Below, one piece after another: positions 55,715 to 63,718 of a DNA stretch of 64,000 nucleotides (positions within the stretch are counted from its first letter, which is position 1; the number at the start of each line of letters is the position of its first letter). The notes under the pieces are model-generated. The model ran no database searches and had not been told where the DNA came from. It worked only from the letters and a program-made list of their open reading frames with translations. Origin of the DNA: Croceicoccus sp. YJ47 (lineage in GTDB: Bacteria; Pseudomonadota; Alphaproteobacteria; Sphingomonadales; Sphingomonadaceae). Made by a program: the position numbers and the translations under genes. The DNA is taken from assembly GCF_016745095.1 (NCBI RefSeq), contig NZ_CP067087.1:1538501-1602500 (forward strand), written 5' to 3'.

Positions 55715-57050
55715 CGACCAGCGCGAGCATGGCCGAAAGGCTGTCGCCCATCGTGCAGTGTTCTTCGGCGGCCTGCGAAACGAAGGCGCGGATCGCCGGG
55801 TTCATCGCCATGGCGCGATCGACCGCCACATCGGCCCCTTCGCGATAGGCGCCCATGAGAACGAGTTCGCGGTTCGCCTCGTAATCCGCGATCCAGGAGC
55901 GGACCTGCCGCGCGGCGACGACCTGTTCATGGGGGACGATGTCGTGCATCACCCGGCTGAGCGAGGCGGGCACGTCGATGGCGGGATATTGCCCCCGCTG
56001 CGCCAGATCGCGCGAAAGTACGATATGCCCGTCGAGGATCGCGCGGGCGGTATCGACCACGGGGTCGTCGTGATTGTCGCCATCGGCCAGCACGGTGAAC
56101 AGCCCGGTGATCGCCCCGCCCGACATGCGCGAATTGCCTGCGCGTTCCACGATACGCGTGATGCGCGACAAGGCGGACGGCGGATAGCCCCGCGCCGCGC
56201 CCGGTTCGCCGAGCAGCAGGCCGATTTCCCGGCCCGCATGGGCGACGCGGGTCAGGCTGTCCATGATGAGCGTGACGCGCCGCCCCGTTTCGCGAAAATA
56301 TTCGGCGATGGACATGGCCATTTCCGCACCGCGCAGTCGCAGGTTCGCGGCATGGTCGGCGGGCACGGCGACGACGACGGTGCGCGCGGCGGCGGCGCCC
56401 GTCATGTGCCGGCTGACGAAATCGGACACTTCGCGCGCGCGCTCGCCAATCAAGGCGACGACCGCGATGTCGGTGTCCGCATGGCGCGCGATCATGTCGA
56501 TGAGCACGGATTTGCCGACGCCGGACCCGGCGACGATGCCCATGCGCTGTCCAATGCCCAGCGTGGTCAGCGCATTGATCGCGCGAACCCCGCAATCGAA
56601 GGTTTCGGCGACGCTGCTCCGCGCGAGCGCGCTTTCCCGCCGTCCCGCCAGCGGCCAGCTTTCGAGCGATCGCACCGGCGGTCCGCCGTCGATCGGCGCG
56701 CCGGTCCCGTCGACCGCACGGCCAAGAAACGCCTCGCCCACAGGGACCGAGCCCGGCTGTCCCTCCGCCCGGACGAGCGCGCCCGGTTCCAGGCACAGCG
56801 AATCGCCGAGCAGCATCAGCAGGCCGCGGCCGTCGCGAAATCCGACCGTTTCGGCAAAGGTTTCGCCGCCGCCCGGCGTCGCGATCCGGCACATCGTCCC
56901 GACCGGCACCGGCAATCCGGCCATTTCGACCAGCGGCCCGTCGCACGATACGACCGTACCGAATCGCTTGGGCGGCACGGGGCGCGGCGCGATGTCGCCC
57001 AGCACCTCATCCCAGCACAGCACATCGCCATCGAGCGTCGCCGCGCGCAT
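55701..57050 (-). CDS. fliI: Flagellum-specific ATPase FliI
   Basis: The 449-residue F1-ATPase-beta-like protein powers early steps of flagellar export. The Walker A GSGVGKS is at residues 175-181, Walker B is LIMDSLTRVAHAGREIGLL, and the Glu switch lies in that block. The PGAARGYPPS-type segment and the LSRDLAQRGQYPAIDV motif are typical of FliI. The ATG at 57050 follows GGAAC about eight bases upstream; a GTG at 57077 would overlap fliH by 23 bases. Confidence 0.96.
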   Translation of the reverse strand: MRAATLDGDVLCWDEVLGDIAPRPVPPKRFGTVVSCDGPLVEMAGLPVPVGTMCRIATPGGGETFAETVGFRDGRGLLMLLGDSLCLEPGALVRAEGQPGSVPVGEAFLGRAVDGTGAPIDGGPPVRSLESWPLAGRRESALARSSVAETFDCGVRAINALTTLGIGQRMGIVAGSGVGKSVLIDMIARHADTDIAVVALIGERAREVSDFVSRHMTGAAAARTVVVAVPADHAANLRLRGAEMAMSIAEYFRETGRRVTLIMDSLTRVAHAGREIGLLLGEPGAARGYPPSALSRITRIVERAGNSRMSGGAITGLFTVLADGDNHDDPVVDTARAILDGHIVLSRDLAQRGQYPAIDVPASLSRVMHDIVPHEQVVAARQVRSWIADYEANRELVLMGAYREGADVAVDRAMAMNPAIRAFVSQAAEEHCTMGDSLSAMLALVDEAG

Positions 57051-57054
57051 CGGA

Positions 57055-57660
57055 TCAGGTTCCGTAGACGGCGGCACGGACCGCCACCATCCAGTCGGAC
57101 GGCCCGCATACCACGCCGCCGCCGCCCTGTTCCGCGCGCAGGTCGCCGCGCTTCATCGCCGGGTCCACGATAATGCTGCGGCTGAGGCGATATTCCTCGT
57201 CCAGCATCTCGATATCGGCGGGATGCATGCGCAGCACGGGCGGTTCACCGTCCGCGAGCGCGGCAATCGCGCGGTCGCATCGTGTCTTCAGCAAGCCGGG
57301 ATCGCCCGCCGCCTCGCCCAGCACGGCCTCGCACAGCAGGGTCACCGTTTCACGCAGCCGTTCGGCAAAGCGGCCACGCTCGTCGGCGTCGAGCCGAGTG
57401 AGCGCGCCGGCAAGGCGCGTGCGGATGGCCTCACGCTCGGCGAATTCGGCCTCGGCCTCGTCCCGGCCTTTCTGCAGCCCGTCGCCATAGGCGCGTTCGA
57501 TCGGATCGGGGCCGGCGTGTTCCTGCTCCGTATCGTCGTTTTCGTTCTGCGGTTCGGGAGGCGTGTCGGTAAAACGGCTGTCGGGCGCGAACATGCCGGT
57601 GGCCCGCGTATGATCGATCCAGGCGGCGTCGGAAACGTTGAGGGCGTTTTCCTTAAACAT
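57055..57660 (-). CDS. fliH: Flagellar assembly protein FliH
   Basis: The 201-residue protein has an acidic N-terminal part (about 15-55) and a GDGLQKGRDEAEAEFAEREA coiled coil with the family glycine-spaced pattern. A C-terminal domain follows, with DPAMKRGDLRAEQGGGGVVC and the conserved ending. FliH binds and holds FliI at the export gate. The ATG at 57660 overlaps fliG by eight bases; an upstream extension lies in fliG and is rejected. Confidence 0.88.
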   Translation of the reverse strand: MFKENALNVSDAAWIDHTRATGMFAPDSRFTDTPPEPQNENDDTEQEHAGPDPIERAYGDGLQKGRDEAEAEFAEREAIRTRLAGALTRLDADERGRFAERLRETVTLLCEAVLGEAAGDPGLLKTRCDRAIAALADGEPPVLRMHPADIEMLDEEYRLSRSIIVDPAMKRGDLRAEQGGGGVVCGPSDWMVAVRAAVYGT

Positions 57661-58660
57661 AATCGCCACCATCCGCGCCGAACATGATCTCGCCGCTCTC
57701 CGACAGGCGTCGGGCGATCTCGACAATGGATTCCTGCGCCTTCTCGACATCGGCGCGGCGCAGGCGGCCGCGGGTCTTGATCTCGTCCTTCACGCCGTCG
57801 GCGGCGCGCGCCGACATCGCGGCATAGAACGGTTCGCGCGCGTCTTCGTCCAGCCCCTTGAGCGCGTCGATGAGCACTTCGTTCTCGATCTCGCGCAGCA
57901 GGCGACCCATCGCCATCGGCTCGAGCGCGGTGAGCTGGTCGAAGCGGAACATTTCCGCCTCGATCTCGGAGGCGAGCTTGCGGTCGCGCTCCGCAATCGC
58001 GGGCATCACGTGTTTCTCCACCCCGGCGGCCCGGTTCATCAATTCGGCCGCCTCGCGCACGCCGCCAATCGCGAGCGTGCGATTGCCGAACCGTTCGGCA
58101 AGCCGCCGGTTCAGCAATTCATCGAGCATGGCGACGGCGTGCGAGGATACAGGGCCGATGCGGGCGACGCGTTCGACCACGCCGGACTGATGCCGTTTGG
58201 GCAGGGCGGCGAGCAGATGCGCCGCCGGTTCGGGATCGAGCATGAGCAGCAGCACGGCAATCGCCTGCGGATGTTCGTCTTCGAGCAGGGGCACGAGCAC
58301 CTCCGGCGTGAGCCAGCGGGCGATCTCGATCGTGCGGCTCGGCGCTGTGGGGACGATGCGGCTCATCATGCCGTGCGCCTTCACCTCGCCGACGGCGCGG
58401 GTCATGACGCGCGACAGATGGCTTTGCCGGTCGCCGACGCTGAACCCTTGCGCATCGGCGTGGGTGACGAAGGATTCGATGGCGCTTTCCAGGCCATCGC
58501 TCTCGATCTCGCCGAGCTTCACCATGTGGCTGCCCAGCCGTTCCAGCTCTTCGGGTTCGAGCTGTGCCAGGAGGTTCGCGGCGCTGTCGTCGTCGAGCAG
58601 CATCACGATCATTGCCGCCCGGTCGGCCTCGCTCAGGGATGCGGGTTGCACGGCGGTCAT
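57653..58660 (-). CDS. fliG: Flagellar motor switch protein FliG
   Basis: The 335-residue C-ring protein connects the MS ring to FliM and carries the torque helix. The N-domain (LSEADRAAMIVMLLDDDSAA) binds FliF. The EHPQAIAVLLLMLDPEPAAH motif marks the middle domain (EHPQ). The C-domain includes FRFDQL-type residues in EMFRFDQLTALEPMAMG and the charged helix LLREIENEVLIDALKGLDED. ATGA overlap with fliF shows their coupled synthesis. Confidence 0.96.
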   Translation of the reverse strand: MTAVQPASLSEADRAAMIVMLLDDDSAANLLAQLEPEELERLGSHMVKLGEIESDGLESAIESFVTHADAQGFSVGDRQSHLSRVMTRAVGEVKAHGMMSRIVPTAPSRTIEIARWLTPEVLVPLLEDEHPQAIAVLLLMLDPEPAAHLLAALPKRHQSGVVERVARIGPVSSHAVAMLDELLNRRLAERFGNRTLAIGGVREAAELMNRAAGVEKHVMPAIAERDRKLASEIEAEMFRFDQLTALEPMAMGRLLREIENEVLIDALKGLDEDAREPFYAAMSARAADGVKDEIKTRGRLRRADVEKAQESIVEIARRLSESGEIMFGADGGDYV

Positions 58661-59386
58661 GCGGCTTCCTTTTCGGGCTCGGCCTTGCCGCGCGCGGATG
58701 TATCGTCGTCGTCATCGGCAATGGTTTCGGACGGCACCGCCAACATGCGGCGCAGCGCGGTGACGGCGCGGTCGGGCTGTTCGGTGGCAAGCTGACGGGC
58801 GAGCGCGACATGCTCGCGCAGCCTTTCGCCCTGCTTGCCCTTCAACCCTGCGGGCATTTCGCTTTCGATGTCGATGATGGCGTCGGGGTCGCGTTCCTCG
58901 GCCGTGTCGCCGTTCGGTTGCGGATCGGCGACCGGGTTCCGCTCCTTCAACGCCTTCACGATGGGCCGCACGCCGAACACCAGCGCCAAGATCACCGCGA
59001 TCAGCGCGACGACATTGCGCAGCACGGTGGCAAACCACGCGGTCTCCCAGAACGGCGCCTCCTCCATCGCGGCGGCTTCGAACCCGCCGGTGACGACGGT
59101 GACCTCGTCGCCGCGATCCGTCTGCGCACCGACGGCGGAGGCGACCAGCCGTTCGATATTCGCGCCGGTGGCGGGCGCAATGGCGGCGAGCGCCTCCTGG
59201 CTGATGGCGACGGCGACGGACAGGCGCTTCACCCCGCCCGGGCCATTGCTCGAGACGGCGACCTCACGGCCCAGCTCATAGGTGCGGCGGGCGCTGCTTT
59301 CGCCGGTGGTCTGGGTGGGCGCGCCGGGGGCGGTGCCTTCGGGGGCGCCATCCTCGATCCCCGTGGGCGGGGGCGGTGTGTTGGAG
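58657..59386 (-). pseudogene. fliF: Flagellar MS-ring protein FliF, C-terminal part only (cut by IS6100)
   Basis: Only the C-terminal 243 codons remain. They begin in the conserved SNTPPPP segment, continue through TYELGREVAVSSNGPGGVKR and KRLSVAVAIS, the second membrane helix (VVALIAVILALVFGV) and the FliG-binding C-terminus. The first half, including the first membrane helix and most of the periplasmic ring-building motifs, is missing and is replaced by IS6100. A promoter from the IS could still express the downstream genes, but a functional MS ring is not possible from this copy. Confidence 0.93.
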
Positions 59387-60266
59387 GGCTCTGTTGCAAA
59401 AATCGTGAAGCTTGAGCATGCTTGGCGGAGATTGGACGGACGGAACGATGACGGATTTCAAGTGGCGCCATTTCCAGGGTGATGTGATCCTGTGGGCGGT
59501 GCGCTGGTATTGTCGCTATCCGATCAGCTATCGCGACCTTGAGGAAATGCTGGCGGAACGCGGCATTTCGGTCGACCATACGACGATCTATCGCTGGGTC
59601 CAGTGCTACGCCCCGGAGATGGAGAAGCGGCTGCGCTGGTTCTGGCGGCGTGGCTTTGATCCGAGCTGGCGCCTGGATGAAACCTACGTCAAGGTGCGGG
59701 GCAAGTGGACCTACCTGTACCGGGCAGTCGACAAGCGGGGCGACACGATCGATTTCTACCTGTCGCCGACCCGCAGCGCCAAGGCAGCGAAGCGGTTCCT
59801 GGGCAAGGCCCTGCGAGGCCTGAAGCACTGGGAAAAGCCTGCCACGCTCAATACCGACAAAGCGCCGAGCTATGGTGCAGCGATCACCGAATTGAAGCGC
59901 GAAGGAAAGCTGGACCGGGAGACGGCCCACCGGCAGGTGAAGTATCTCAATAACGTGATCGAGGCCGATCACGGAAAGCTCAAGATACTGATCAAGCCGG
60001 TGCGCGGTTTCAAATCGATCCCCACGGCCTATGCCACGATCAAGGGATTCGAAGTCATGCGAGCCCTGCGCAAAGGACAGGCTCGCCCCTGGTGCCTGCA
60101 GCCCGGCATCAGGGGCGAGGTGCGCCTTGTGGAGAGAGCTTTTGGCATTGGGCCCTCGGCGCTGACGGAGGCCATGGGCATGCTCAACCACCATTTCGCA
60201 GCAGCCGCCTGATCGGCGCAGAGCGACAGCCTACCTCTGACTGCCGCCAATCTTTGCAACAGAGCC
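59387..60266 (+). mobile_element. IS6100 (IS6 family), complete, 880 bp
   Basis: The element is exactly 880 bases between perfect 14-base terminal inverted repeats GGCTCTGTTGCAAA (59387-59400) and its complement ending at 60266. It contains one intact transposase gene. The eight bases on the two sides (TGTTGGAG left, GTGACGAG right) differ, so there is no target duplication. That is expected when an IS6 element has caused an adjacent deletion or has recombined with another copy. Length, ends and protein all match IS6100. Confidence 0.97.
59418..60212 (+). CDS. tnpA: IS6100 transposase (DDE, IS6 family)
   Basis: The 264-residue transposase has the zinc-finger/HTH start (FKWRHFQGDVILWAVRWYCR and ISYRDLEEMLAERGISVDHT) and the DDE catalytic core: D in WRLDETYVKVRGKWTYLY, D in LNTDKAPSY, E in NNVIEADHGKLK. 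It moves the IS by replicative transposition, making cointegrates or deletions. The ATG at 59418 gives the standard 264-residue form. A downstream ATG (59448) gives 254 residues. The protein appears complete and active. Confidence 0.96.
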   Translation: MLGGDWTDGTMTDFKWRHFQGDVILWAVRWYCRYPISYRDLEEMLAERGISVDHTTIYRWVQCYAPEMEKRLRWFWRRGFDPSWRLDETYVKVRGKWTYLYRAVDKRGDTIDFYLSPTRSAKAAKRFLGKALRGLKHWEKPATLNTDKAPSYGAAITELKREGKLDRETAHRQVKYLNNVIEADHGKLKILIKPVRGFKSIPTAYATIKGFEVMRALRKGQARPWCLQPGIRGEVRLVERAFGIGPSALTEAMGMLNHHFAAAA

Positions 60267-60446
60267 GTGACGAGCGTTCCCGGCCATGCGGCTTTCGTGG
60301 ACCGCGTTTGCGAGGTGCGCTTTGCCCGCGACGGCAAGGTGCATGTTGATCTCAACCACTGGACCGCAACAACGATCTACCCCGAGGCCGAACAGGTGCG
60401 GGTGATCGCGCGGCGTAGCCAACTTATGGAGGCAACACCAAAATGA
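60267..60446 (+). pseudogene. 3' remnant of an unidentified gene, cut by IS6100
   Basis: An open frame of 59 codons runs from the IS edge (first codon GTG by chance) and ends in a TGA at 60444-60446. Its product VTSVPGHAAFVDRVCEVRFA continues to RRSQLMEATPK. The 5' end was probably removed by the IS, as the frame enters from the IS border. It is not recognised. The stop overlaps a small downstream frame as ATGA, which suggests these were once real, coupled genes in the donor. Confidence 0.4.
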
Positions 60447-60529
60447 CTCAGCCCAAGGTTTGCCGGGTGATGGACGAGGAAATGACCAAGCAGGGTTTCC
60501 CGGCCTCGCAACGCGGCCCGGCCAAGTAG
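60443..60529 (+). CDS. Very small open frame (28 residues), hypothetical
   Basis: The frame MTQPKVCRVMDEEMTKQGFP and eight further residues is coupled to the preceding remnant by ATGA and preceded by GGAGGC about ten bases upstream of its ATG, a good ribosome binding site. Too short to assign. It may be a real small peptide or the start of a gene broken before 60529. Confidence 0.3.
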   Translation: MTQPKVCRVMDEEMTKQGFPASQRGPAK

Positions 60530-60575
60530 GAGGTGCGCTTTGCGTGATCCAGCGGACGAAGGCCGCACCCATGAA

Positions 60576-60770
60576 ATGACCTTGCCCGGCGGATCGGGCG
60601 CGCGGATCGGCTACGCCCGCGTGTCCACGCCGGAGCAGGACATGAGCTTGCAGATCGACGCGCTAGAGCGCGCCGGTTGCTCCCGCATCTTTCAGGCCCA
60701 GTCGGCCCGAAGCTGCGATTTTGGCCAACTCAAGGAACGGATAGCGAACGTGCAGTCACGTAGAAGCTGA
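60576..60770 (+). pseudogene. Truncated serine recombinase/resolvase (N-terminal fragment)
   Basis: About 40 residues (60576-60695) match the N-terminus of Tn3-type resolvases, including RIGYARVSTPEQDMSLQIDA with the catalytic serine and LERAGCSRIFQ. Beyond this, in AQSARSCDFG, the sequence diverges and stops at 60770. The breakpoint near 60696 therefore marks a recombination junction. The fragment differs from the intact recombinase on the other strand next to it, so two resolvases from different elements once met here. Confidence 0.8.
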
Positions 60771-61322
60771 CTCCGAACCTTGACCTTTCAAGGCGCGGTA
60801 GACAGTCATCCTGGAAATGTTCAGCTCACGCGCAACGGCGGCTTTCGTTGCGCCAGCCGCGATTTGCCTGCGGATTTCCGCGTCATCGACATTCTTTTTC
60901 CTACCCGTATAGATGCCGTCAGCTTTTGCCGCGTCGATGCCGGCTCGTTGCCTGTCTTTGATGAACTTGAGTTCCATGTCCGCGACCATGCCGAGGATGG
61001 TGATGACCATTCGGCCCATACTTCCGGTCGTCGTAACTTCGGGCTCAAGAATGCGAAGTGACGCGCCCTTTTCGTCAAGCTCATGAACGAGATTGAGAAC
61101 GTCGCGTGTGGAACGGCCGAGCCGATCAAGTCGCAGAACCACCAGCTCGTCGCCCGCATGCAGAAACTGCATGATGGTCTCCAGCTCGGAGCGCCCCTTT
61201 CGGGACGCCCCTGATCCGGTTTCCGAGCGGATGATTTCGCAACCTGCGGCCTTCAGACGCTCGTTCTGAATATCGAGGTCCTGATCTGTGGTGCTGACGC
61301 GAGCGTATCCGATGCGGGCCAT
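60756..61322 (-). CDS. Serine recombinase (resolvase/invertase family)
   Basis: The 188-residue protein is complete: catalytic Ser10 in GYARVSTTDQD, the LVVLRLDRLGRSTRDVLNLV block with conserved Arg residues, the dimer/E helix (GRMVITILGMVADMELKFIK) and a C-terminal DNA-binding helix-turn-helix (IAAGATKAAVARELNISRMT). It would resolve cointegrates or invert DNA at a res site. Its stop overlaps the opposite resolvase fragment by 15 bases. A candidate res region lies directly upstream. Confidence 0.93.
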   Translation of the reverse strand: MARIGYARVSTTDQDLDIQNERLKAAGCEIIRSETGSGASRKGRSELETIMQFLHAGDELVVLRLDRLGRSTRDVLNLVHELDEKGASLRILEPEVTTTGSMGRMVITILGMVADMELKFIKDRQRAGIDAAKADGIYTGRKKNVDDAEIRRQIAAGATKAAVARELNISRMTVYRALKGQGSESAST

Positions 61323-61329
61323 ATCGATT

Positions 61330-61513
61330 CTGTAACATTAGGGTGGTTCCTATAGTGTAACGTCACTTTTATCGAAAATGCACCCTTTTGTTACACTCCA
61401 TGCGCGTCACATTTGAATATCACTTTAGGGCGCACCCAAAAGTGACGCTAGGCAAAACGCTGTCGCAAAAGTCATCCGCTTCAGGCGGACCTTCACGACC
61501 GAAATTTGCGACA
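61330..61513. other. Candidate res region of the adjacent serine recombinase
   Basis: This AT-richer stretch directly upstream of the recombinase has nested inverted repeats: GTGTAAC/GTTACAC at 61355-61361 and 61390-61396 (with another TGTAAC at 61331), CGTCACTTTT/AAAAGTGACG at 61361-61370 and 61438-61447, and TGTCGCAAA/TTTGCGACA at 61461-61469 and 61505-61513. Several dyads before a resolvase gene fit res subsites and its promoter. The exact crossover site cannot be given by eye. Confidence 0.45.
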
Positions 61514-61588
61514 CGAATTTGAGTGCGATTTCAGCTCGCAATATTTCCAATGAAAAGTCAGGATTTCCGCGACACGCGACCGAACTGC

Positions 61589-62044
61589 CTATTCGTCTAC
61601 GCCCTGCGTCAACTCGGAAGGCACGCTGTGGATTTCTACATCATGTCCTGCTGCAACCTTCTTGAGACGGGAGAGGTAATGTTTCCAGCCCAAGGCATGG
61701 CGCACCTGTTCCTCAACAGGTAAGCTGTGATGAACAATGGTTACGCGCGTGCCGGTATCTTCTGTTGCGAGAATGACTTCCAGCCTGCTTGCATGCGGAG
61801 GAAAGCATGCCGATCCTTGCCGGCCCCATCCGATGACGAGCCGGCTGGGAGGAGTGACTTCAACATATCGGCCTTCGACAATCTTGTCGTCAAACCTTAG
61901 CAGGAAAATGCCGCCTGGCTGCGGATCGACCGATGCCTCATCTCCCATCCACGCGACGATCGCTTCGGGTTCGATGAAGTATCGGAAAACCTCGTCCTGC
62001 CTTGCATGGACAAGAATAGAGTGGCGAAAGGGTTCAACTGTCAC
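61589..62044 (-). CDS. SRPBCC (AHSA1-type) domain protein
   Basis: The 151-residue protein has the START-like AHSA1 fold: ILVHARQDEVFRYFIEPEAI, VAWMGDEASVDPQPGGIFLL, and a C-terminal helix VEEQVRHALGWKHYLSRLKK. These proteins bind hydrophobic ligands; many sit beside an ArsR-type regulator, exactly as here. The start is a GTG at 62044 overlapping the ArsR frame by 11 bases, so it was translated with the regulator. The binding partner is not known. Confidence 0.88.
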   Translation of the reverse strand: MTVEPFRHSILVHARQDEVFRYFIEPEAIVAWMGDEASVDPQPGGIFLLRFDDKIVEGRYVEVTPPSRLVIGWGRQGSACFPPHASRLEVILATEDTGTRVTIVHHSLPVEEQVRHALGWKHYLSRLKKVAAGHDVEIHSVPSELTQGVDE

Positions 62045-62325
62045 GCTTGGCCTCCAAGACGGATTTCAGCCTTTGCAACCCGTCTGGCCAAAGCTCGCTC
62101 AGGAACCTGTCGAGAGCATCGATACCATCAGCCGCCAGCGTATATCGTACCACGGCCGGGACGATCCGCCCTGACCAGGCCAGCCGATTCAAGAATGTGA
62201 AGATGTTGAGACACGGCCTGTTGCGTAATGTCGAGGGCATCCCGAAGCTCGTTTGCGGAGCAAGCGGCATTGCGCACCATGCGCAAGATTTCGCGACGGC
62301 GCGGCTCAGCAAGAGCGTTTATGCC
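62034..62325 (-). pseudogene. ArsR-type HTH regulator, truncated and frameshifted
   Basis: The winged-helix core is clear (INALAEPRRREILRMVRNAA, ELRDALDITQQAVSQHLHIL, ESAGLVRADRPGR). Near 62146-62154 the frame shifts by one base; removing one G from CGTGGTACG would restore the junction to RYTLAADGIDALDRFLSELW and the normal end. At the 5' side, no start codon is found in frame, and the homology stops at about 62322, where a different gene fragment begins. The regulator is thus broken at both ends. Confidence 0.8.
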
Positions 62326-62331
62326 ATATCC

Positions 62332-63648
62332 GCCACCTCCAGCTTCGATGAGTTCCTCGAACCCGCCGCCAATGCGGCGCTGCCGCTCTATGCCAGCCCG
62401 GCGATCCTCGTCGAGCATGAGGGCCTGCGCCTCGACACCGGCACGCCGGGGCCGATGCGCGCGCCCGGCGAAGCCAGCGGCTCGGCGGCGCTCGAAGTCG
62501 CCATGGACGAAGCGTACGAAGCCTGCGGCATGGATCCGCTCGCCTTCCGGATGGCGAACTACGCCGAGACGGAGCCCGGCAGCGGCCGACCCTTCTCCTC
62601 GAAGGCGCTGCGGGATTGCTATGCCGAGGGCGCGAAACGCTTCGGCTGGTCGAAGCGCCCGCTGCAGCCGCGCCAGATGCGCGACAAGAACGGGTTCCTC
62701 GTCGGCTGGGGCATGGGCACGGCGGTGTTTCCCTGCCCGCATTTCCCGGCCTCGGCACGAGCGACTTTGCGCGCCGACGGCAGCGCCCTGATCGAGACCG
62801 CCGGCGCCGATATGGGCCAGGGTGCCTGGACGGCGCTGGCCCAGATCGGGGCGGAAGCGCTCGGCCTCGATCCGGCCCAGGTCGAATTCCGGTCCGGCAT
62901 TTCCACCCTGCCGGATGGCGGCATTGCCGGCGGCTCCGGCCATACCGCCAGCGCCGGCCAGGCGCTGCACGAGGCGGGGCATGACGCCATCGCCACGCTG
63001 ACGGCATTGGCGGTCAACGATCCGGAATCGCCGCTTTACGGCGCCGGCAATATCGGCATCGCCGCCCGAAACGGCCGCCTGCATCGTCGCGACGACGAAG
63101 GGCGCAGCGAAACCTATGCCGCAATCCTCGCCCGCGCCGGAATGCGCGAGGTGGTCGGCACGGCGAAGACGGCGCGCGATCCGGCCGCCGCCGCCGCATA
63201 TGCCATGTATTCGCATGGTGCGGTGTTTGCCGAGGTGACCATCGATCCCGATCTCGGGCAGATACGCGCGACGCGCCTCGTCGGCGCCTTCGCCGCCGGG
63301 CGGATCATCAATCCGCTGACGGTGCGCAGCCAGTATTACGGCGGCATGATCTGGGGTGCCTCCTTCGCGCTGCATGAGGAGGCGGTGACCGACCGTCGCA
63401 CCGGTCGGATCATGAATGCGGATCTCGCCGAATACCATGTGCCCGTCAATGCCGACGTCCCGTCGCTGGAGGCGATCCTGGTGCCGGAAGAGGATGCCTT
63501 CGTCAATCCGATCGGCGTCAAGGGCGTCGGCGAAATCGGCATCACCGGCACCGTTGGCGCCATCGCCAATGCCATCTGGCATGCGACCGGCGTGCGGGTG
63601 CGGCGTTTCCCCGTTCGTATCGAGGAACTCCTGCCGGCGCTGGGATAA
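62332..63648 (+). pseudogene. Xanthine dehydrogenase/aldehyde oxidase-type molybdenum-binding subunit, 5' truncated
   Basis: About 438 codons of the C-terminal part of a large Mo-cofactor-binding subunit (PaoC/YagR-like, normally about 730 or more residues). Recognised parts include TSSFDEFLEPAANAALPLYA, DTGTPGPMRAPGEASGSAAL (substrate and Mo-site region), and IETAGADMGQGAWTALAQIG. The final GVKGVGEIGITGTVGAIANA contains the catalytic Glu of this family. The 5' half and any start codon are missing at the junction at about 62330. Partner Fe-S and FAD subunits are absent. The protein is unlikely to be functional. Confidence 0.9.
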
Positions 63649-63664
63649 CGCGATGTCCGCAAAA

Positions 63665-63690
63665 CCCTTCTCCCCGTGTGGGGAGAAGGG
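63665..63690. repeat. Perfect 11-base palindrome of the Rhizobiales intergenic type, possibly also a terminator
   Basis: CCCTTCTCCCC-GTGT-GGGGAGAAGGG lies in the gap between the molybdenum subunit fragment and the amidase. On the minus strand it is followed by TTTT, so it may end amidase transcription. Palindromes with CTTCTCCCC...GGGGAGAAG are spread in great numbers between genes in Rhizobium and Agrobacterium, so it is also a clue to the origin of this DNA. Confidence 0.7.
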
Positions 63691-63718
63691 GTCAAAGACA
63701 ATGCCCTCCCCGATATCT

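Noticed and set aside
59379..60274. Target-site duplication of IS6100
   Set aside because: The flanking 8-mers TGTTGGAG and GTGACGAG do not match, so no duplication is present.
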